Below, in pieces: positions 43,760 through 56,560 of a DNA stretch of 64,000 nucleotides (within the stretch, counting starts at the first letter, position 1; each line of letters starts with the position of its first letter). This stretch comes from Selaginella tamariscina (Eukaryota; Streptophyta; Lycopodiopsida; Selaginellales; Selaginellaceae), in contig PUQB01000251.1 in NCBI GenBank assembly GCA_003024785.1, positions 287,261 to 351,260 on the forward strand, in the 5' to 3' direction. The notes under the pieces are model-generated. The model searched no databases and was not told where the DNA came from. It worked only from the letters and a program-made list of their open reading frames with translations. A program made the translations under genes and the position numbers.

Positions 43760-45354
43760 GAACAATCACATATACACACTTCCTCTACAAGCTTGTGTAC
43801 ATGTGTTTTGATGGCTTTCTCTTCTCATGAACATTACATATTTGTAAGTTTAATTCACATATCTTATCTAATAGCACAATACACATTCTTGAATAAGGTT
43901 GAATGGTGTTGTGTGTACATGTGTGCATCATGTGATGCTTTCCTCTGTTAAGGACATGTTCATAATGAAGCATGGATCTCTCTCTATCTCTCTCAACATG
44001 GCCCAGACAAATGTCATTATTAAACTGCTAACATTTATATATATATAATAAATGATCAAAATTTGAGGAGCTTAAATAGTTAGAGCACTTGTTTAATAAG
44101 TGGTCTTGAGTTTGATTCCTAAAGATTCAAGAATGTTTCTACTTAAGTTTTAGTATTAATATTTTAATAAGGTTTAGAAATAAATAATTACATATTATTA
44201 AAGAATCTATATATGTTGTATTCTTTTAAGATATCAATAATCTAATTTATTATATATTTTAGGATAAATAAACAAATAAATAAAGGTGACATTAAAACAT
44301 GTACAAAACATAAATTATTAAAACTTTTTTAACTACATTATAATTTTGTAAATAATATGTTTTAATTTAGTCTCTCCTTTTGAATTTTAGATGAGAGAGT
44401 AAAAATAAAAGATATTTGAACATGTAGGCCTTACAACAAATATATAATGTATCATGTTCATATTTCCAAAGTTATTTAGGTTAATACTTTTATAAGGTTT
44501 AGAAATAAATATTTACATGTTATTATATATATTGTATTCTTTTGAGATATCAATAATATAATCTATTATAAATTTTAGAATAAAATAAACAAATAAATAA
44601 GTGTGACATTAAAACATGCATAAAACTGTAAACTTAAAATTTATTAAAATGTATTATATTTAGCTACATTATAATTTTCTAAATAATATATTTCAATTCA
44701 ATCTCTACTTTTGATTTTAAAATGAGAGAGTAAAAATAAAAGATATTTGAACCTATATGCCTTATAACAAATACATAATGTATGGGCATTATTAAAATTT
44801 TAAACTTTAGGGCTTATGAAAAAGTGACTAATAAAGTTATCAATTAATTAGTTAAGTTTGTGTAATATATAAAATCCTTTGCACCTCATTTTAGCCTTTT
44901 TCTAAGCATTTCACTAGCTTATACAGATTGTCAAAATTAGAAGCTGGTGTAAAAATTAGCCATTATGCTAACAGAGTCATCAAATGTTTTATGGTTACTG
45001 ACAGTGGTGGATGGCATCTCATACAACTGCAATAGAGCCACAAGACAAGTAATGTGTACGTGTGTGTGAGAGAGATGACTGTTATTTATAGGGATTTTCC
45101 ATGTTCTTCTGCTATATATGAAAGCAGAGTATGCCTTTTTGGATATGAATATGTATAAAAAAGCCAGTATAGATTGGTAAACACAATCACTAGCGCACAT
45201 GTCCATATAGTAAAATAATAAAAAACCTTATTTTAAATAAAGAGGGAGGAACAACGTGAGTAATATTTAAGAACAATGTTTTGTTTTGGTATATATGTAA
45301 AAACTATAGACCTTGCAACGTCACCGCCAACTGATGTATAGATAACTATAAAGG

Positions 45355-45580
45355 ATCCGATGGCCATGCTAATCCCAAGCATGATCCAATGGATGTGCCA
45401 AGCATGCAAGGAACACTATTGTCATCTACAACATTAATTTTTTTTCATTAGAATGTTTGATGTTCCATTATAGTATGCATGATCTAATGGTTGTGCTAAG
45501 CATGAAGGGAACACTATTGTCATTTACATCATTAATTTTTTTTCATTAGAATGTTTGATGTTGCATTATAGTATGAGATG
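45355..45580 (+). repeat. Direct duplication inside the left arm
   Basis: GGAACACTATTGTCAT followed by TTTTTTTTCATTAGAATG and GTTTGATGTT occurs at about 45410-45475 and again at about 45507-45570. The right arm keeps only one copy (58440-58505), so this duplication arose after the arms separated or was lost on the right. Confidence 0.7.
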
Positions 45581-46287
45581 AAGATGCCAATTTAATAGCA
45601 AGTAAAACTCTATATTTAAAACCAAGAATTGCAGTGAAAATCGTTTTGGAAAATTGTAGAATGGCTTTCTAGTTTAAGCCATAGAAGGTCAAAAAATTGA
45701 ATAATTAATTTTTAGTTATTCAAGTTACACATAAAATGTTAAAAATCACTACATTAATTATATACATTTTGGGTCTTTGAACCACTACTTTGAATTCTTC
45801 ATATCTGCCACATGTAAACCAAAATATCATTATATAATAATTTTACGGCTATATTTATTTCTACTTATGTAATTTAAATTATAAAGAAAATTATGTAATC
45901 TTAAACTTAGAAAGAGAGTGTATTTTTTTATTTTTAAACTATATGTCACATAGTTTATTTTAAAAGATTATCTTAAATATACTATATTTAATTAAAATCA
46001 CATTATTAATTTTTGGATTAAATTTATAAATTATAAACTTGAATATTTTAATTTTAAAATGAATTTTCATATTCAAATGTAAATCCCACTATTAATTCAA
46101 ACATTAAAATTAAAATTAGAAATTATAAACTTATATTTAAATGTTGTGAAGAATATAAACGTAAATGAATTTTCTAATTTGCTTTTGATCAATTCATTTT
46201 TCTTAATTATTCATATTTTCTCAATTCATTTTAATTTCTTAATTACCATACGGTATTTAGTTTAGACATTTTAAATTGCAGAATATT

Positions 46288-46520
46288 AATTTCGACATGA
46301 TAAATCCCACTCAACCATTCCGCCTCAACTTGGTGCATGCGGATTTATCCCACTGACGGCAAATTGCTCCACGTCAACTAGATTATCATGCGGATGCTCC
46401 TCATAAACCGGTGGGATAAATCCCAATGACACCAAAGTGTTCCGCATTGATTGGATTGATCCCAAGGACGCTCCTCGGAAAACGGCGGGATAAATCCCAC
46501 CGAAGCTACTTTCCCATCTC
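46288..46520. repeat. Cluster of GGGATAAATCCCA motifs (left arm)
   Basis: The partly palindromic motif GATAAATCCCA/TGGGATTTATC occurs at about 46298, 46345 (GGATTTATCCCAC), 46410 (GGTGGGATAAATCCCA) and 46488. The same cluster is at 57525-57730 in the right arm. Confidence 0.7.
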
Positions 46521-46615
46521 CATGTTATCCAATCGAATACATATGTAATAATGTCCAAACCCTGATGTTATTTATATTATAGGTTTAGGATTGAGGTAAC
46601 ACTAAAGACAAGACA

Positions 46616-46995
46616 ATGAGATATATTCTAGGCCGTGGTATCGTGGAATGGACATGGTATTTCAGAATAAAGGAGAAGCACCTAGGGTTCTCTTGTATTG
46701 CTGTAAAATTTATCGAAATTATTACAAGTGGACATACAAAACAATGGAGGGAGGGATCGCTTGTCAAGCATTCCAAGACATCTGTGAGCAAAGATGGTCA
46801 ACACTCGCCATATCCACATGGTCCCCTCAAAAGTGACGATTTCTACTATAAACAACGACTCAATTGATGGTCGGTCATGTTGGTTGATTGACAACGACGT
46901 TCACGTATTTATCAATGATGTTCACCATGGCGTTCTACTCCTGAGGATTGAGTATTCTTTTAGTGATTTTTAAACATGTGTTTGAGCATGCTGAC
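46616..46995 (+). pseudogene. Unidentified coding-like stretch, left-arm copy
   Basis: An open frame of 83 codons (MRYILGRGIVEWTWYF...) follows TATA-free AT-rich DNA. A second frame, 46860-46970, reads on to DNDVHVFINDIHHG-like sequence. The right-arm copy (57407-57050) keeps a longer frame joining both parts. I do not recognise the family. GC content is above the surroundings, which suggests a captured or decayed gene fragment. Confidence 0.35.
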
Positions 46996-47189
46996 GACTA
47001 CGATGATGCTAATCTAGTTGAGAGTATACTACAAGGATCTCGTAATGTAATGGGTCAAAGTGCTTGTAACTGACATTATGATGAAGTATGCAAAGATAGT
47101 CGTTGGTGCAATCATTACATCAAATAGTGCCAAGGTCCATGTTAAACTAAGAAAAATCCTAAAATTAAAACATAGTAGTTGCCACTGTC

Positions 47190-47505
47190 AACCCGTAATA
47201 AGGGTCAAGCTGAATAAGGAGATAGAATACATATTAGACTTCAGAAAGTCGGAACATGGTAAGGATGGATAGGTATGTAGCAGGTAGTAGTATTGCTGAT
47301 CCCATCACATTAATGAGAGAGAGAATAGTATACTATAGAACAGAGAAATAAGCAAGAGATACGTAGTGAGAGTAAGATGAAACTTATATTATGTCCATAC
47401 AAGGCATATAGTACAATATACAGTATACTCGGATACTTTCCTAATCCTATTCTAGTCTATTTATACCCGTATTCCCAGTCTCATATTAGCAATTATTATA
47501 ACCCC
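47190..47505. repeat. LTR fragment related to the 29-38 kb Ty3/gypsy element (copy 1)
   Basis: Shared blocks in order: CAACCCGTAATAAGGGTCAA, CAGAAAGTCGGAACATGGTAAGGATGG, GTAGCAGGTAGTAGTA, GATCCCATCACA, GAGAGAATAGTATACTA and AACTTATATTATGTCC, then GTATACTCGGATACTTTCCT. It is a solo or truncated LTR of a diverged relative. It ends abruptly at the join with RING-H2 coding sequence near 47505. Confidence 0.8.
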
Positions 47506-47708
47506 ATTCCCATTGTTTTCTTGACTAAAGATGACGATGTAATATCAAGTGAAGATTTATTAATGGTGCTGAAGGTGAGAAGTCCCACTCTGGGAACATT
47601 GTGGAATCCCTCCCAGTGTTCGCACCTAAAACAAGTGAAGATGCCATGGCTGTAGGAACATGCATTGTGTGCTTGAGCTACTTGAGCGAATTTGATATTG
47701 CCTTGTGA
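47505..47708 (+). pseudogene. Truncated RING-H2 gene copy 1 (left arm)
   Basis: The sequence joins directly to the LTR fragment, lacks the first ~15 codons and the TATA region, and stops within the ring (...GTCTVC-like CIVCLSYLSEFDIA then LP-C). It has lost a base in the TTTA run (DLLMV for DLFNG). Best read as a 5'- and 3'-truncated duplicate of the intact gene at 60415. Confidence 0.75.
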
Positions 47709-47799
47709 ACACTCTTGGATAAAACATGTGTGTGTGTGTGTGTGATTATATGCATATTATTCGAGTCAGTACATTACCATTTGTTTTGATTACAACATT

Positions 47800-48098
47800 A
47801 GATATTCTAACCCCATTCTCATTATTTTCTTGACTAAAGATGACGATGTAATACCAAGTGAAGATTTATTTAATGGTGCTGAAGGTGAGGAGTCCCACTT
47901 TGGGAATATTGTGGAATCCCTCCCAGTGTTCGCACCTAAAACAAGTGAAGATGCCAGGGTTGTAGGAACATGCATTGTGTGCTTTAGCTACTTGAGCGAG
48001 TTTGATATTGCCTTGTGAACATATGTTTCACAAGGAATGTGTAGAAGAATCACTACATGCCCCAAATGCAAGAGGGAGGTTAAAGTCAATTCTTAAAT
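47800..48098 (+). pseudogene. RING-H2 gene copy 2 (left arm), frame-broken
   Basis: The frame opens as DDDVIPSEDLFNGAEGEESHFGN and continues to CIVCFSYLSEFDIA. An 11-base deletion relative to the 60.4-kb gene shifts the frame inside the ring. A second deletion removes the codons around WLQDH. Remaining nucleotide similarity reaches past the last Cys pair (TGCCCCAAATGCAAGAGGGAG). Confidence 0.8.
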
Positions 48099-48235
48099 TG
48101 GAACAAATAACATTTTCATTTTCTTGCGCCTTGTCCAAATTATCATATTTATATATATTCTTAGAAATTTTAAATGTACATATATAAGTTTTAAATTTAT
48201 GATTAATTTATATTTTATTATTTATAATTTAAAAA

Positions 48236-49924
48236 TGTAGTCAATTAAATATATATATTGTAATATAATCTAATTATTTAAAGAATTTTGTCATATTTTT
48301 AATATTTATTATTAGCATTTTAACAATTATAAACTTTATTTTATTTCATTCTAAAAATGTTATAAATTAAATACATATTTTTATTAAGTATTATTATTTA
48401 AGTTTTAGAATATAAAGATTGAAGTGTATAAATATAAATTTAAAATTTTCACACAAGTATATATATAAATATGATAAATTTCAAGGGTATATATAAATTT
48501 TTCTGTAAGGTATCTTATAATATAATATGACAAATTTTAAAATATCAAAGAAGGATTATTTAAATGAATAGACTTGAAAATAAAATAATAAACTAGTGTA
48601 TAAAAAAGTTTGGTAGAAATGGAAGCATAACTATATGTATTCTAAAAAGTAGATATATTTGTATATAAATCTTTGACTTGTTTATGCTATGTACAATTTT
48701 TTTGAATATTTTAACACTCCAATGTGGTAGGAAAGAACCATGGCTATGGGGCGCTATTAGTGCAAGATTTTCTTAATTAGGTGCCACATCATCAAATATG
48801 CTTCATATATATTGTCAGCAAAGATGTTTCTTTTGCATTCATATATATTGTCAGCAAAGATGTTTCTTCTGCATTATGACATAATGTAACACGTTTAGGA
48901 CATGTGTATTAAATACCAACTTTTAATTCTCACTGAATACCGACTCACTCTCTAAAGAGGTACTATTAATTCTCAAATATCACATGAATGAAAGTAGTTA
49001 TATATACATATATATAATTATATGTATATTATACATGTGTGTCCATATATGTATATGCATGTATATATACATAGGCATGTATTCTTATATATAAGGATAT
49101 AAATGCTTTACTATGGTGAAGTTGTAGAAATAAATATATTATATTTTGCATTGTAAAATATGCAAATATAGCACACGAACACATGTAGTTTTTGTACATA
49201 CTGAATAATATGCATATAATCACATAGACACACACACACACACACATATATATACAATTACTTCCATTCAAGTAATATTTATGAATCAAAGATTGTACAT
49301 ATGTGTTTATATCTTGTTTAAGGGTGTGTATATGGTGTACATACATATAAATTTATATGTATATAAATTTGTGTTTATAAATTTGTAGGAGGTGTATGGA
49401 ATTCCATAAGCCTCCTGTGAACTTATAAACACAAATTTTAAATTCCATATTATTCACATGTTTGAGGTGTGTGTATGCGTGACATAGCCTCCACAAATTC
49501 TTATTCCTCTGTAAATATTGTATTTTTAGGTAGTGAATTAAACATTTTTGACCCAGTAGTTATTTAACCATGAAAAATTGAAAAAATAAATTGTTAGTAT
49601 GAATAATTTATTACAATTTAATTGATTGATGCAAATAACCTTAGAAAAAGATTAACAAGATAATAAATACTAATTAATATAATTAAGATAAATTAAGCTT
49701 CACAAGTGTGAAAAAATGTGTGTGTGTACATCTATGGCATATACTATGAAGATTTAATATGCTAATCATGCATTTTTATTTTTTATTTATACATTTGTGC
49801 TCAAAAAATTTATTTTAATATAAAAATGTTTCACTACAAGATGTCACTACATATTTTAAAAATATATATATATTTTTATATCTTAAGATCATTCTTATTC
49901 AAATTTAACACTTTAATAAGAAAT
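48236..49924. other. Spacer of the inverted repeat, AT-rich, no gene seen
   Basis: Long AT stretches and TATA/CA microsatellites (for example 49228-49246). A direct duplication of CATATATATTGTCAGCAAAG lies at 48804-48870. The stretch 48740-48930 resembles 63860-63990 downstream of the second tandem unit, so it is the original downstream flank of a RING unit. Confidence 0.55.
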
Positions 49925-49929
49925 TTTCT

Positions 49930-50847
49930 TTGCGCCAAGCAGTCACCGATCTGCAAGGTTCCACCAATGCGGCGCATGCAGCTGCTGATGCATCCTCCAA
50001 GGCTGCTGCGCAGGCTCTCTCTCAGGCATCGGTGGTTCCCTCTTCATCGAACTTTACTTCGGAGCCAAAGATCACCATGCCAGAAAAGTTCAATGGCAAT
50101 CGTGCCGATTTCCAAGGTTTCCTGAATCAAATCCGGCTCTTGATCTGCATGCAACCACGCCACTACTCGACTGATGCACAAAAGGTTGGCCTTTTGGCAT
50201 CCTTATTAGGTGGATCTCCACGGGCTTGGGTTGCCCCCTTGCTGGAGCGTGACAACCCATTGATGAAAGACTTTGAAGGTTTTGTGGCTGCCTTTGAAGC
50301 ATGCTTTGGAGATCCTGATAAGTACCGTTCTGCATGCACGAAGTTACGGAAGCTCACTCAAGGATCCCGACTAGCTTCCATTTATGCATCCGAATTTCAG
50401 CAACTTTGCACGAACATTCCATGGGACGAGACTACATTGATCGAACACTTCCGTTTTGGGTTGAGGGATGACGTGAAGGACATTCTCCTTACATTACCGG
50501 ATGCCCAAACATTAGCGGAGATCATGCAACAAGCTATTCATTGCGACAACCATTTATTCGAGCGTCATCAGGAAAGATCCCGTCAATAGTTCCTACAAAC
50601 CAATCCTGTAGTTGTGGTATATGTTCCTGCACCACCTTCTGAAGTAGTTCCTATGGAGGTTGAGAAATCCAAACATGGCTCTCTTTCCGCTGCTGAGAAG
50701 CAACGTCGCCGCAGTGAGAACCTATGCTTGTATTGTGGTGAAGTAGGACACAAGGTGGCAGAATGTCCTATTAAAGCCAGGAAGTTCAAAACACGTGAAG
50801 TTGAAGTTGAAGTTCAGTCGGAAAACTTCAATGTCCACTTCGTCTAG
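49930..50847 (+). pseudogene. Chromovirus gag, N-terminally truncated, one stop
   Basis: Residues from MPEKFNGNRADFQGFLNQIR through GLLASLLGGSPRAWV and FEACFGDPDKYRSA are a Tf1/chromovirus-type gag capsid. A TAG at 50587-50589 breaks it. The next frame segment holds the CCHC knuckle LCLYCGEVGHKVAECP near 50728-50775. Confidence 0.85.
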
Positions 50848-50849
50848 GA

Positions 50850-53800
50850 GCCGCAAAGTTGGACGTAGGTGCATGCTCCATTGGTGCTGCTCATACCATT
50901 TCATCACTTAAGTTTCTGTACACATTCATCTTAATAAACGAGAGCTCAAGGAGTTTGCCCTGTTAGACACTGGTGCAAATGCATGCTTCATAGATGACAC
51001 TTTTGCAACTCAACATGGCATTTTGGTGGTGAAGTTAAAGCGTGCAGTTCCTGTAGAGGTGGCCGATGGGCATCTGATTGCTTCTGGTGCAGTTACCCAT
51101 GCTACTAAACCTCTCTCTTGCAATCATGGCACATTCAACTTTTCAATTTCCTTCAACTTGATCAAGACTCGGTCGATTCCCATCATTTTGGGCATGCCAT
51201 GGTTCATTGTTGCAAATCCGCAGATCAACTGGAGGTTTAGGACGCTCACGTTTTCTTCTTCGGCAGCCAGGATCAATCTCGTACCTTCCTGCGTGTAGGA
51301 TACATCCTTAGTATCTGAGGCAGTACAAGCTACAAGATTGACCGTGCCTGTTCCTGTATCAGTGTTGGAGACTCCTCCTCGACAGGATTCAGCTCATGTA
51401 TGTTCCTCAGCACATCCGCTGGCTCTCTCCACTCCTGTAAGTTTGTGGTTTCCTATACAGGGTTTTTCCAATCATGTTTAGTGTCGAAGGTTCCTCAATA
51501 GGATTCACCTCCTGTTGGTTCGTTAGCACACTCGCAAGTTTTCCCACTCCTGCGCACACCACGGACTCCTGTACATGATTCTTCCAATCTTGTACACTTG
51601 TCAACATCCACACAGTTTTTTCCCAATCCTGTCTCTTTTATTACTCTGCTTCTGTTCCACCCCCAAGATCCTTCCTCTTTTTCAGTCACAACTCCCTCCT
51701 TCTCCTCTCCGAGTTCTTACCACTACATGCATGAACTTGCCACTATCCTGCTCCTTTCCACCTTTTTGCCTTTAAATAACTCTTACATCCTCTTTTACCT
51801 TTCCTGTGTCTGACTTTCCTGTTTTTCAATCTCCTTCTCTGCTCTCTCCTTCTCCTCCTTCTTCCCTACCATCCAAGTATCAATCCTTTCAGGACGTTTT
51901 TAACAAGCACAAGGCTGCAGTTCTTCCTGTTCACAGGTCCTACGACTGTCCTATTGATCTTGCGGAAGGAAAGACTCCACCGTTCGGACCGATTTATGCA
52001 CTTGTCACCCACAGAGTTGAGGTTCTTCGTCAGTACATCGAGGACAACTTGGCATCCGGCTTCATTCGTCACTCAAAGTCCCCTGTAGGAGCACCTATCT
52101 TCTTTGTCAAGAAGAAATGGGAGTTTACGTTTGGTTGTGGACTACAGGGGTTTAAATCAAGTCACCATTCAGAATCGGTACCGTTGCCATTAATCCTGGA
52201 ACTTCTCATCGGTTGCGAGGAGCAAAGGTGTTCACGAAGATTGACTTACGAGGGGCCTATAACCTTTACGGATTCGTCTAGGCGATGAGTGAAAGACTGC
52301 CTTTCGTACAAGGTATGGACACTTCGAGTACACGTGATGCCCTTCGGCCTTACAATGCCCCAGCCGTGTTCCAACACATGGTGAATGACATCTTTCGTGA
52401 CTTCTTGGACCAGTTTGTGGTGATTTACCTCGACGACATTTTGATTTTCTCAAAGAACCAGGCGGCATATGACAAGCACGTACAATTAGTTCTACAGCGG
52501 CTTTGCGAGCATGGCCTGTACGTGAAGTTGGAGAAGTGTTTTTTCGACATGGATTATGTGGAGTTCTTGGGCTACATCGTCTCTCCTGCTGGCGTTTCCA
52601 TGGACATGCACAAGGTGAAGACCATCGTGGAGTGGGAGAGGCCCAAGTCTGTACGAGATGTACAATGTTTCTTTGGCTTTGCAATCTTTTACAGGCGGTT
52701 CATACAGGACTTCTCCAAGCGTGTACTTCCACTCACGGAACTCACCAAGCGCACAGGGGTTTCTCTTGGTCCGACAAGGCGGAACATGCATTCACAACAC
52801 TCAAGGACACCTTCACGACAGCTTCAATTTTAGCACATCTGACCCTTCTTGTCCTTTCTTCGTTGAAGCAGATGCCTCGGATTTTCAAGGATCTGTCCTA
52901 TCACAAGTTGGAGAAGACAAGTTGCTTCATCCTGTAGCTTTTCATCTCGTAAGTTCCTTTCGCGGAGATCAATTACGAGATTCATGACAAGGAACTCAAG
53001 GCCATTGTGGATTCGTTCGAGGAGTGGCGGCATTTCCTGGAAGGTGCTGTGCATCCTGTACAAGTTCTTACGGATCACAAGAACCTGGAGTATTTCAAAC
53101 GGCTTGAGTTCTCAGTCGGCGACAGGCTAGGTGGGCGGAGTTCCTATCACGTTTTGATTTCGTCATCGTCTACAGGCCCGGTTTTGGAATGGCAAGGCGG
53201 ACGCATTGTCTAGGCGCTCTTACCTTGCACCATCCTAGGCGATCCTGCATATGACTGTCAAAGACAAGTGTTGTTGGGTCCTGATCGTTTCCGGCTTGCG
53301 GCACTACAGGTTCATCAGGCTCCAGCAAATTCAACACTCCTACAGGACATCCGTTCGCAGTTGGCTACAGACGACTTGGCAAAGAATGTGTTCTCACACA
53401 TTCATCCTGACATTGCAAGTTCCTCTTCCTCCAGTTCCCGTTCAGACTACAAGTTGTTCGCCATACAGGATGGACTCCTGTACCGGGAAGGTCTCCTGTA
53501 CGTTCCTGTTGGTATTTCCAGGACTCGTGTGGTACAGGATTGTCATGATACCCCGGCTACAGGACATTTTGGTGTGGCCAAGACAGTGGAGTTGGTGACT
53601 CGCAACTATTGGTGGCCTGGGTTGCGAGGTTTTGTGGAAAGGTTTGTACGGAGCTGTGACACTTGTAACAGGTCGAAGATGCCTCATCATGCACCCTCTG
53701 GTCTTCTTCGTCCTCTTCCTGTTCCTTCTGCTCCTTGGAGATCCATTTTATGGATTTCCTCACAGATCTTCCTCCTTCTCGTGGATTCGATGCAGTTCTT

Positions 53801-54680
53801 GTGGTGGTTGACCGTTTCACCAAGCAGGCTCATTTCCTACCCTGCAACAAGACAGCTACAGGTCAGACAACTACTGAGTTGGTGATCCGTGAAGTGTTCC
53901 GACATCATGGTCTTCCTGAGAACATTGTTTCTGATCGAGGTCCACAATTCATGTCCAAGTTTTGGCGAGAGCTTCTTCGGAGTCTACAGGTTAAAGCGGA
54001 TCTTTCTTCAGGATATCATCCGCAAACTGATGGGCAGTCCGAACGCACAATTCAGACCTTGAACAGTATCTTCGTTGCTTCATCAGTTACCAGCAGGACA
54101 ACTGGTTGGACCTTCTTTCAATGGCGAGTTTGCCTACAACAACTCCGTTCACATCTACATGACAGACACCTTTCTTTGCTCTTACAGGCCACCATCCACG
54201 TTTTGACTTTGCTCCTCCGCTTCTCCTTCTTCCGCTCCTAGTACAGGATCGTCTCCAGCATCTTCGTCAGGTACAGGATGATCTCGGTTCATTTCAACAG
54301 GCACAGAACGATACAAGCATCATGCTGATGCTCACCGTCAGCCGGCACCTATACAAGATTGGTGATCTCATGTGGCTTCTTCGTCGACATATTCGCACCA
54401 ACAGCCTTCTTCTAAGTTGGATTTTCAACATTGGCCCTTACAGGATTGTGGCGGAGGTCAATCATGTAACTTTCTGACTCGAGTTACCATCTAAGGTGAA
54501 ACTTCATCCTGTGTTTCACACCTCTTATTGGAGCCGTATCATCCTTCTTCTTTTCCTGGTCATGCTTTTTCCTCCCCCTCCTGTGGTCATTGACAATGAA
54601 CCTGAGTACGAAGTTGTAGCCATCCTTGATTCTCGTCTTCATCGCCGCCAACTCCAATACTTGGTGGATTGGAAATAGGG
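50850..54680 (+). pseudogene. Chromovirus pol: protease, RT, RNase H, integrase, chromodomain; frameshifted
   Basis: Protease near 50950-51298 has LLDTGANACFID and IPIILGMPWF. A Ser/Pro-rich degraded linker follows (51300-51800). Reverse transcriptase at 51870-52740 gives YDCPIDLAEGKTPPFGPIY, VVIYLDDILIFSKN and LEKCFF...VEFLGYIVSP. RNase H is broken (52800-53220; DHKNLEYFK survives). Integrase has the HFGVAKTVE...CDTCNRSK H2C2 finger, MDFLTDLPPSRGFDAVLVVV, SDRGPQF and GYHPQTDGQSERT. The chromodomain start [20 protein letters not shown] ends at a TAG at 54676-54678. Several frame changes rule out activity. Confidence 0.87.
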
Positions 54681-54787
54681 ACCTGCATCCAACTTACTCC
54701 ATGCTTCTTCCAAGTTGCTGCTTTCTTCGGCATTATCCTGCTAAACCAGGTCCAAGACTCGTGGAACTCGTCTTTAGGGAGAGGTGC

Positions 54788-55388
54788 TGTCATGACCCGA
54801 TACAGGATACAGATTCTGGATACAAGATACGGGTTGCAGGATATTCCTACAGGGATTCCGGATACAGGATACGGTTGCAGGATATTCCTACAGGATATGC
54901 CACAGGATATGCCTAGAGATAAGGGACATGTGGACTCATCTTAGCCTCTGCATGCATGCAGCCTTTACATGCATGCAACCACTTTTAGCACTCATGCCTA
55001 GATTAGCTCTTGGAGTTGTGAGCATAAAAGCTCCACCTAATTGTTGTACAATCAATTATTACAACACTAGTCTTACTATGATCAATCTTGTCTTATCTTG
55101 TTCTTGTCTTGCTTCTTGTTCTTTCCTTGTCTCGCTTATGAATCCTGTCCTGCTCCTGTCTTGCTCTCGGATCCTGTCATGTTCCTGTCTTGTTCCTGGA
55201 TCTTGTCTTACGCCTTCCTGTCTTGCTCCCAGATCCTATCCTGTTCCTGTTTACTCCTGGATCCTGTCATGCGCTTGGTTTGCTCCTGAGTTCCTAGTTC
55301 CTGTCCTACTCTCTGTCCTGCTCCTGAGTCAAGCCTTTTTATTCTTGGAATCCTGCTCTCTTCCTGGTTCCTAGATCGTGGCTTGACA
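54788..55388 (+). repeat. 3' LTR of the chromovirus
   Basis: Starts TGTCATGACCCG and ends GGCTTGACA, with a purine-rich tract (GGGAGAGG) just upstream. A TATA-type AGCATAAAAGC is at about 55020. The right half is built of degenerate TCCTGTCTTGCTCC repeats (55090-55350). The left half has repeated GGATACAGGATAC and AGGATATTCCTACAGG words. Confidence 0.85.
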
Positions 55389-55615
55389 GTAGCAGGTAGT
55401 AGTATTGCTGATCCCATCACATTAGTGAGAGAGAGAATAGTATACTATAGAACAGAGAAATAAGCAAGAGAGACGTAGTGAGAGTAAGATGAAACTTATA
55501 TTATGTCCATACAAGGCATATAGTACAATATACAGTATACTCGGATACTTTCCTAATCCTATTCTAGTCTATTTATACCCATACTCCCAGTCTCGTATTA
55601 GCAATTATCATAACC
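55389..55615. repeat. LTR fragment related to the 29-38 kb element (copy 2, direct)
   Basis: Near-identical to 47265-47505 and in the same orientation. It starts abruptly at GTAGCAGGTAG after the chromovirus LTR and joins to RING-H2 sequence at about 55615, exactly as copy 1 does. Confidence 0.85.
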
Positions 55616-55738
55616 CCATTCCCATTGTTTTCTTGACTAAAAATGACAATGTAATATCAAGTGAAGATTTATTAAATGGTTCTGAAGGTGAGGAGTCCCA
55701 CTCTGGGAACATTGTGGAATCCCTCCCAGTGTTTGCAT
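55615..55738 (+). pseudogene. RING-H2 gene fragment in the spacer
   Basis: Codes for a LTKNDNVISSEDLLNGSEGE-type N-terminal piece with the GNIVESLPVFA block. It breaks off into AT-rich DNA before the ring. Direct duplicate of the left-arm copy 1. Confidence 0.8.
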
Positions 55739-55929
55739 TTAATTTATATATTTTATATTTTATTATCTATACATTTTTAATAAACTAATAATAATAATAC
55801 ATTTTTAGAATATAAATAATAAAATATAAATTAATCATAAATTTAAAACATTTATATGTACATTTAAATTTCTAAGAATATATATAAATATGATAAATTT
55901 GGACAAGGCGCAAGAAAATGAAAATGTTA

Positions 55930-56240
55930 CTTGTTCCAATTTAAAAATTGACTTTAACCTCCCTCTTGCAATTGGGGCATGTAGTGATCTTGGACACATT
56001 CTTCTACACATTCCTTGTGAAACATATGTTCACAAGGCAATATCAAACTCGCTCAAGTAGCTAAAGCACACAATGCATGTTCCTACAGCCTTGGCATCTT
56101 CACTTGTTTTAGGTGCGAACACTGGGAGGGATTCCACAATATTCCCAACGTGGGACTCCTCACCTTCAGCACCATTAAATAAATCTTCACTTGGTATTAC
56201 ATCATCATCTTTAATCAAGAAAACAATGAAAATGGGGTTA
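55930..56240 (-). pseudogene. RING-H2 gene copy (right arm), frame-broken
   Basis: Partner of 47800-48098. It keeps the codons for the last CPNC pair (TGCCCCAATTGC on the minus strand) that the left copy has partly lost. It shares the 11-base deletion after SEFDIA, showing that the deletion predates the inverted duplication. Confidence 0.8.
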
Positions 56241-56335
56241 GAATATCTAATGTTGTAATCGAAACAAATGGTAATGTACTAACTCGAATAATATGCATAT
56301 AATCACACACACACACATGTTTTATCCAAGAGTGT

Positions 56336-56560
56336 TCACAAGGCAATATCAAACTCGCTCAAGTAGCTCAAGCACACAATGCATGTTCCTACAGCCCTAG
56401 CATCTTCACTTGTTTTAGGTGCAAACACTGGGAGGGATTCCACAATGTTCCTAGAGTGGGACTCCTCACCTTCAGCACCATTTAATAAATCTTCACTTGA
56501 TATTACATCGTCATCTTTAGTCAAGAAAACAATGGGAATGGGGTTATGATAATTGCTAAT
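56336..56560 (-). pseudogene. Truncated RING-H2 gene copy (right arm)
   Basis: Partner of 47505-47708. The frame SEDLLNGAEGEESHSRN to CIVCLSYLSEFDIAL stops at the ring and is joined upstream to the LTR fragment at 56560-56830. Confidence 0.8.

Larger units (their letters stand above)
43760..48235 (+). repeat. Left arm of a large inverted repeat (about 4.4 kb)
   Basis: Read in reverse it matches 55790-60135 over its whole length with small indels. Examples: 43940-44000 (GGACATGTTCATAATGAAGC, CTCTCTCTATCTCTCTCAAC) against 59890-59950, the block at 46616-46867 against 57407-57156, and the end at 48110-48235 against 55920-55790. It carries broken RING-H2 copies, an LTR fragment and long AT-rich stretches (44040-46280) without genes. 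Confidence 0.9.
49925..55388 (+). mobile_element. 5'-truncated Ty3/gypsy chromovirus
   Basis: On the plus strand gag, protease, reverse transcriptase, RNase H, integrase and a chromodomain are followed by one LTR. The 5' LTR, primer site and gag start are absent; AT-rich DNA switches to gag-coding sequence at about 49925. After the LTR the sequence continues within a gypsy-LTR fragment (55389 on). It fills most of the spacer of the large inverted repeat. Confidence 0.88.

Noticed and set aside
44937..45206. 89-codon minus-strand frame and its right-arm partner (58664-58957)
   Set aside because: The frame differs between arms, the composition is AT-rich with no motif, and the tandem unit shows it disrupted; treated as non-coding.
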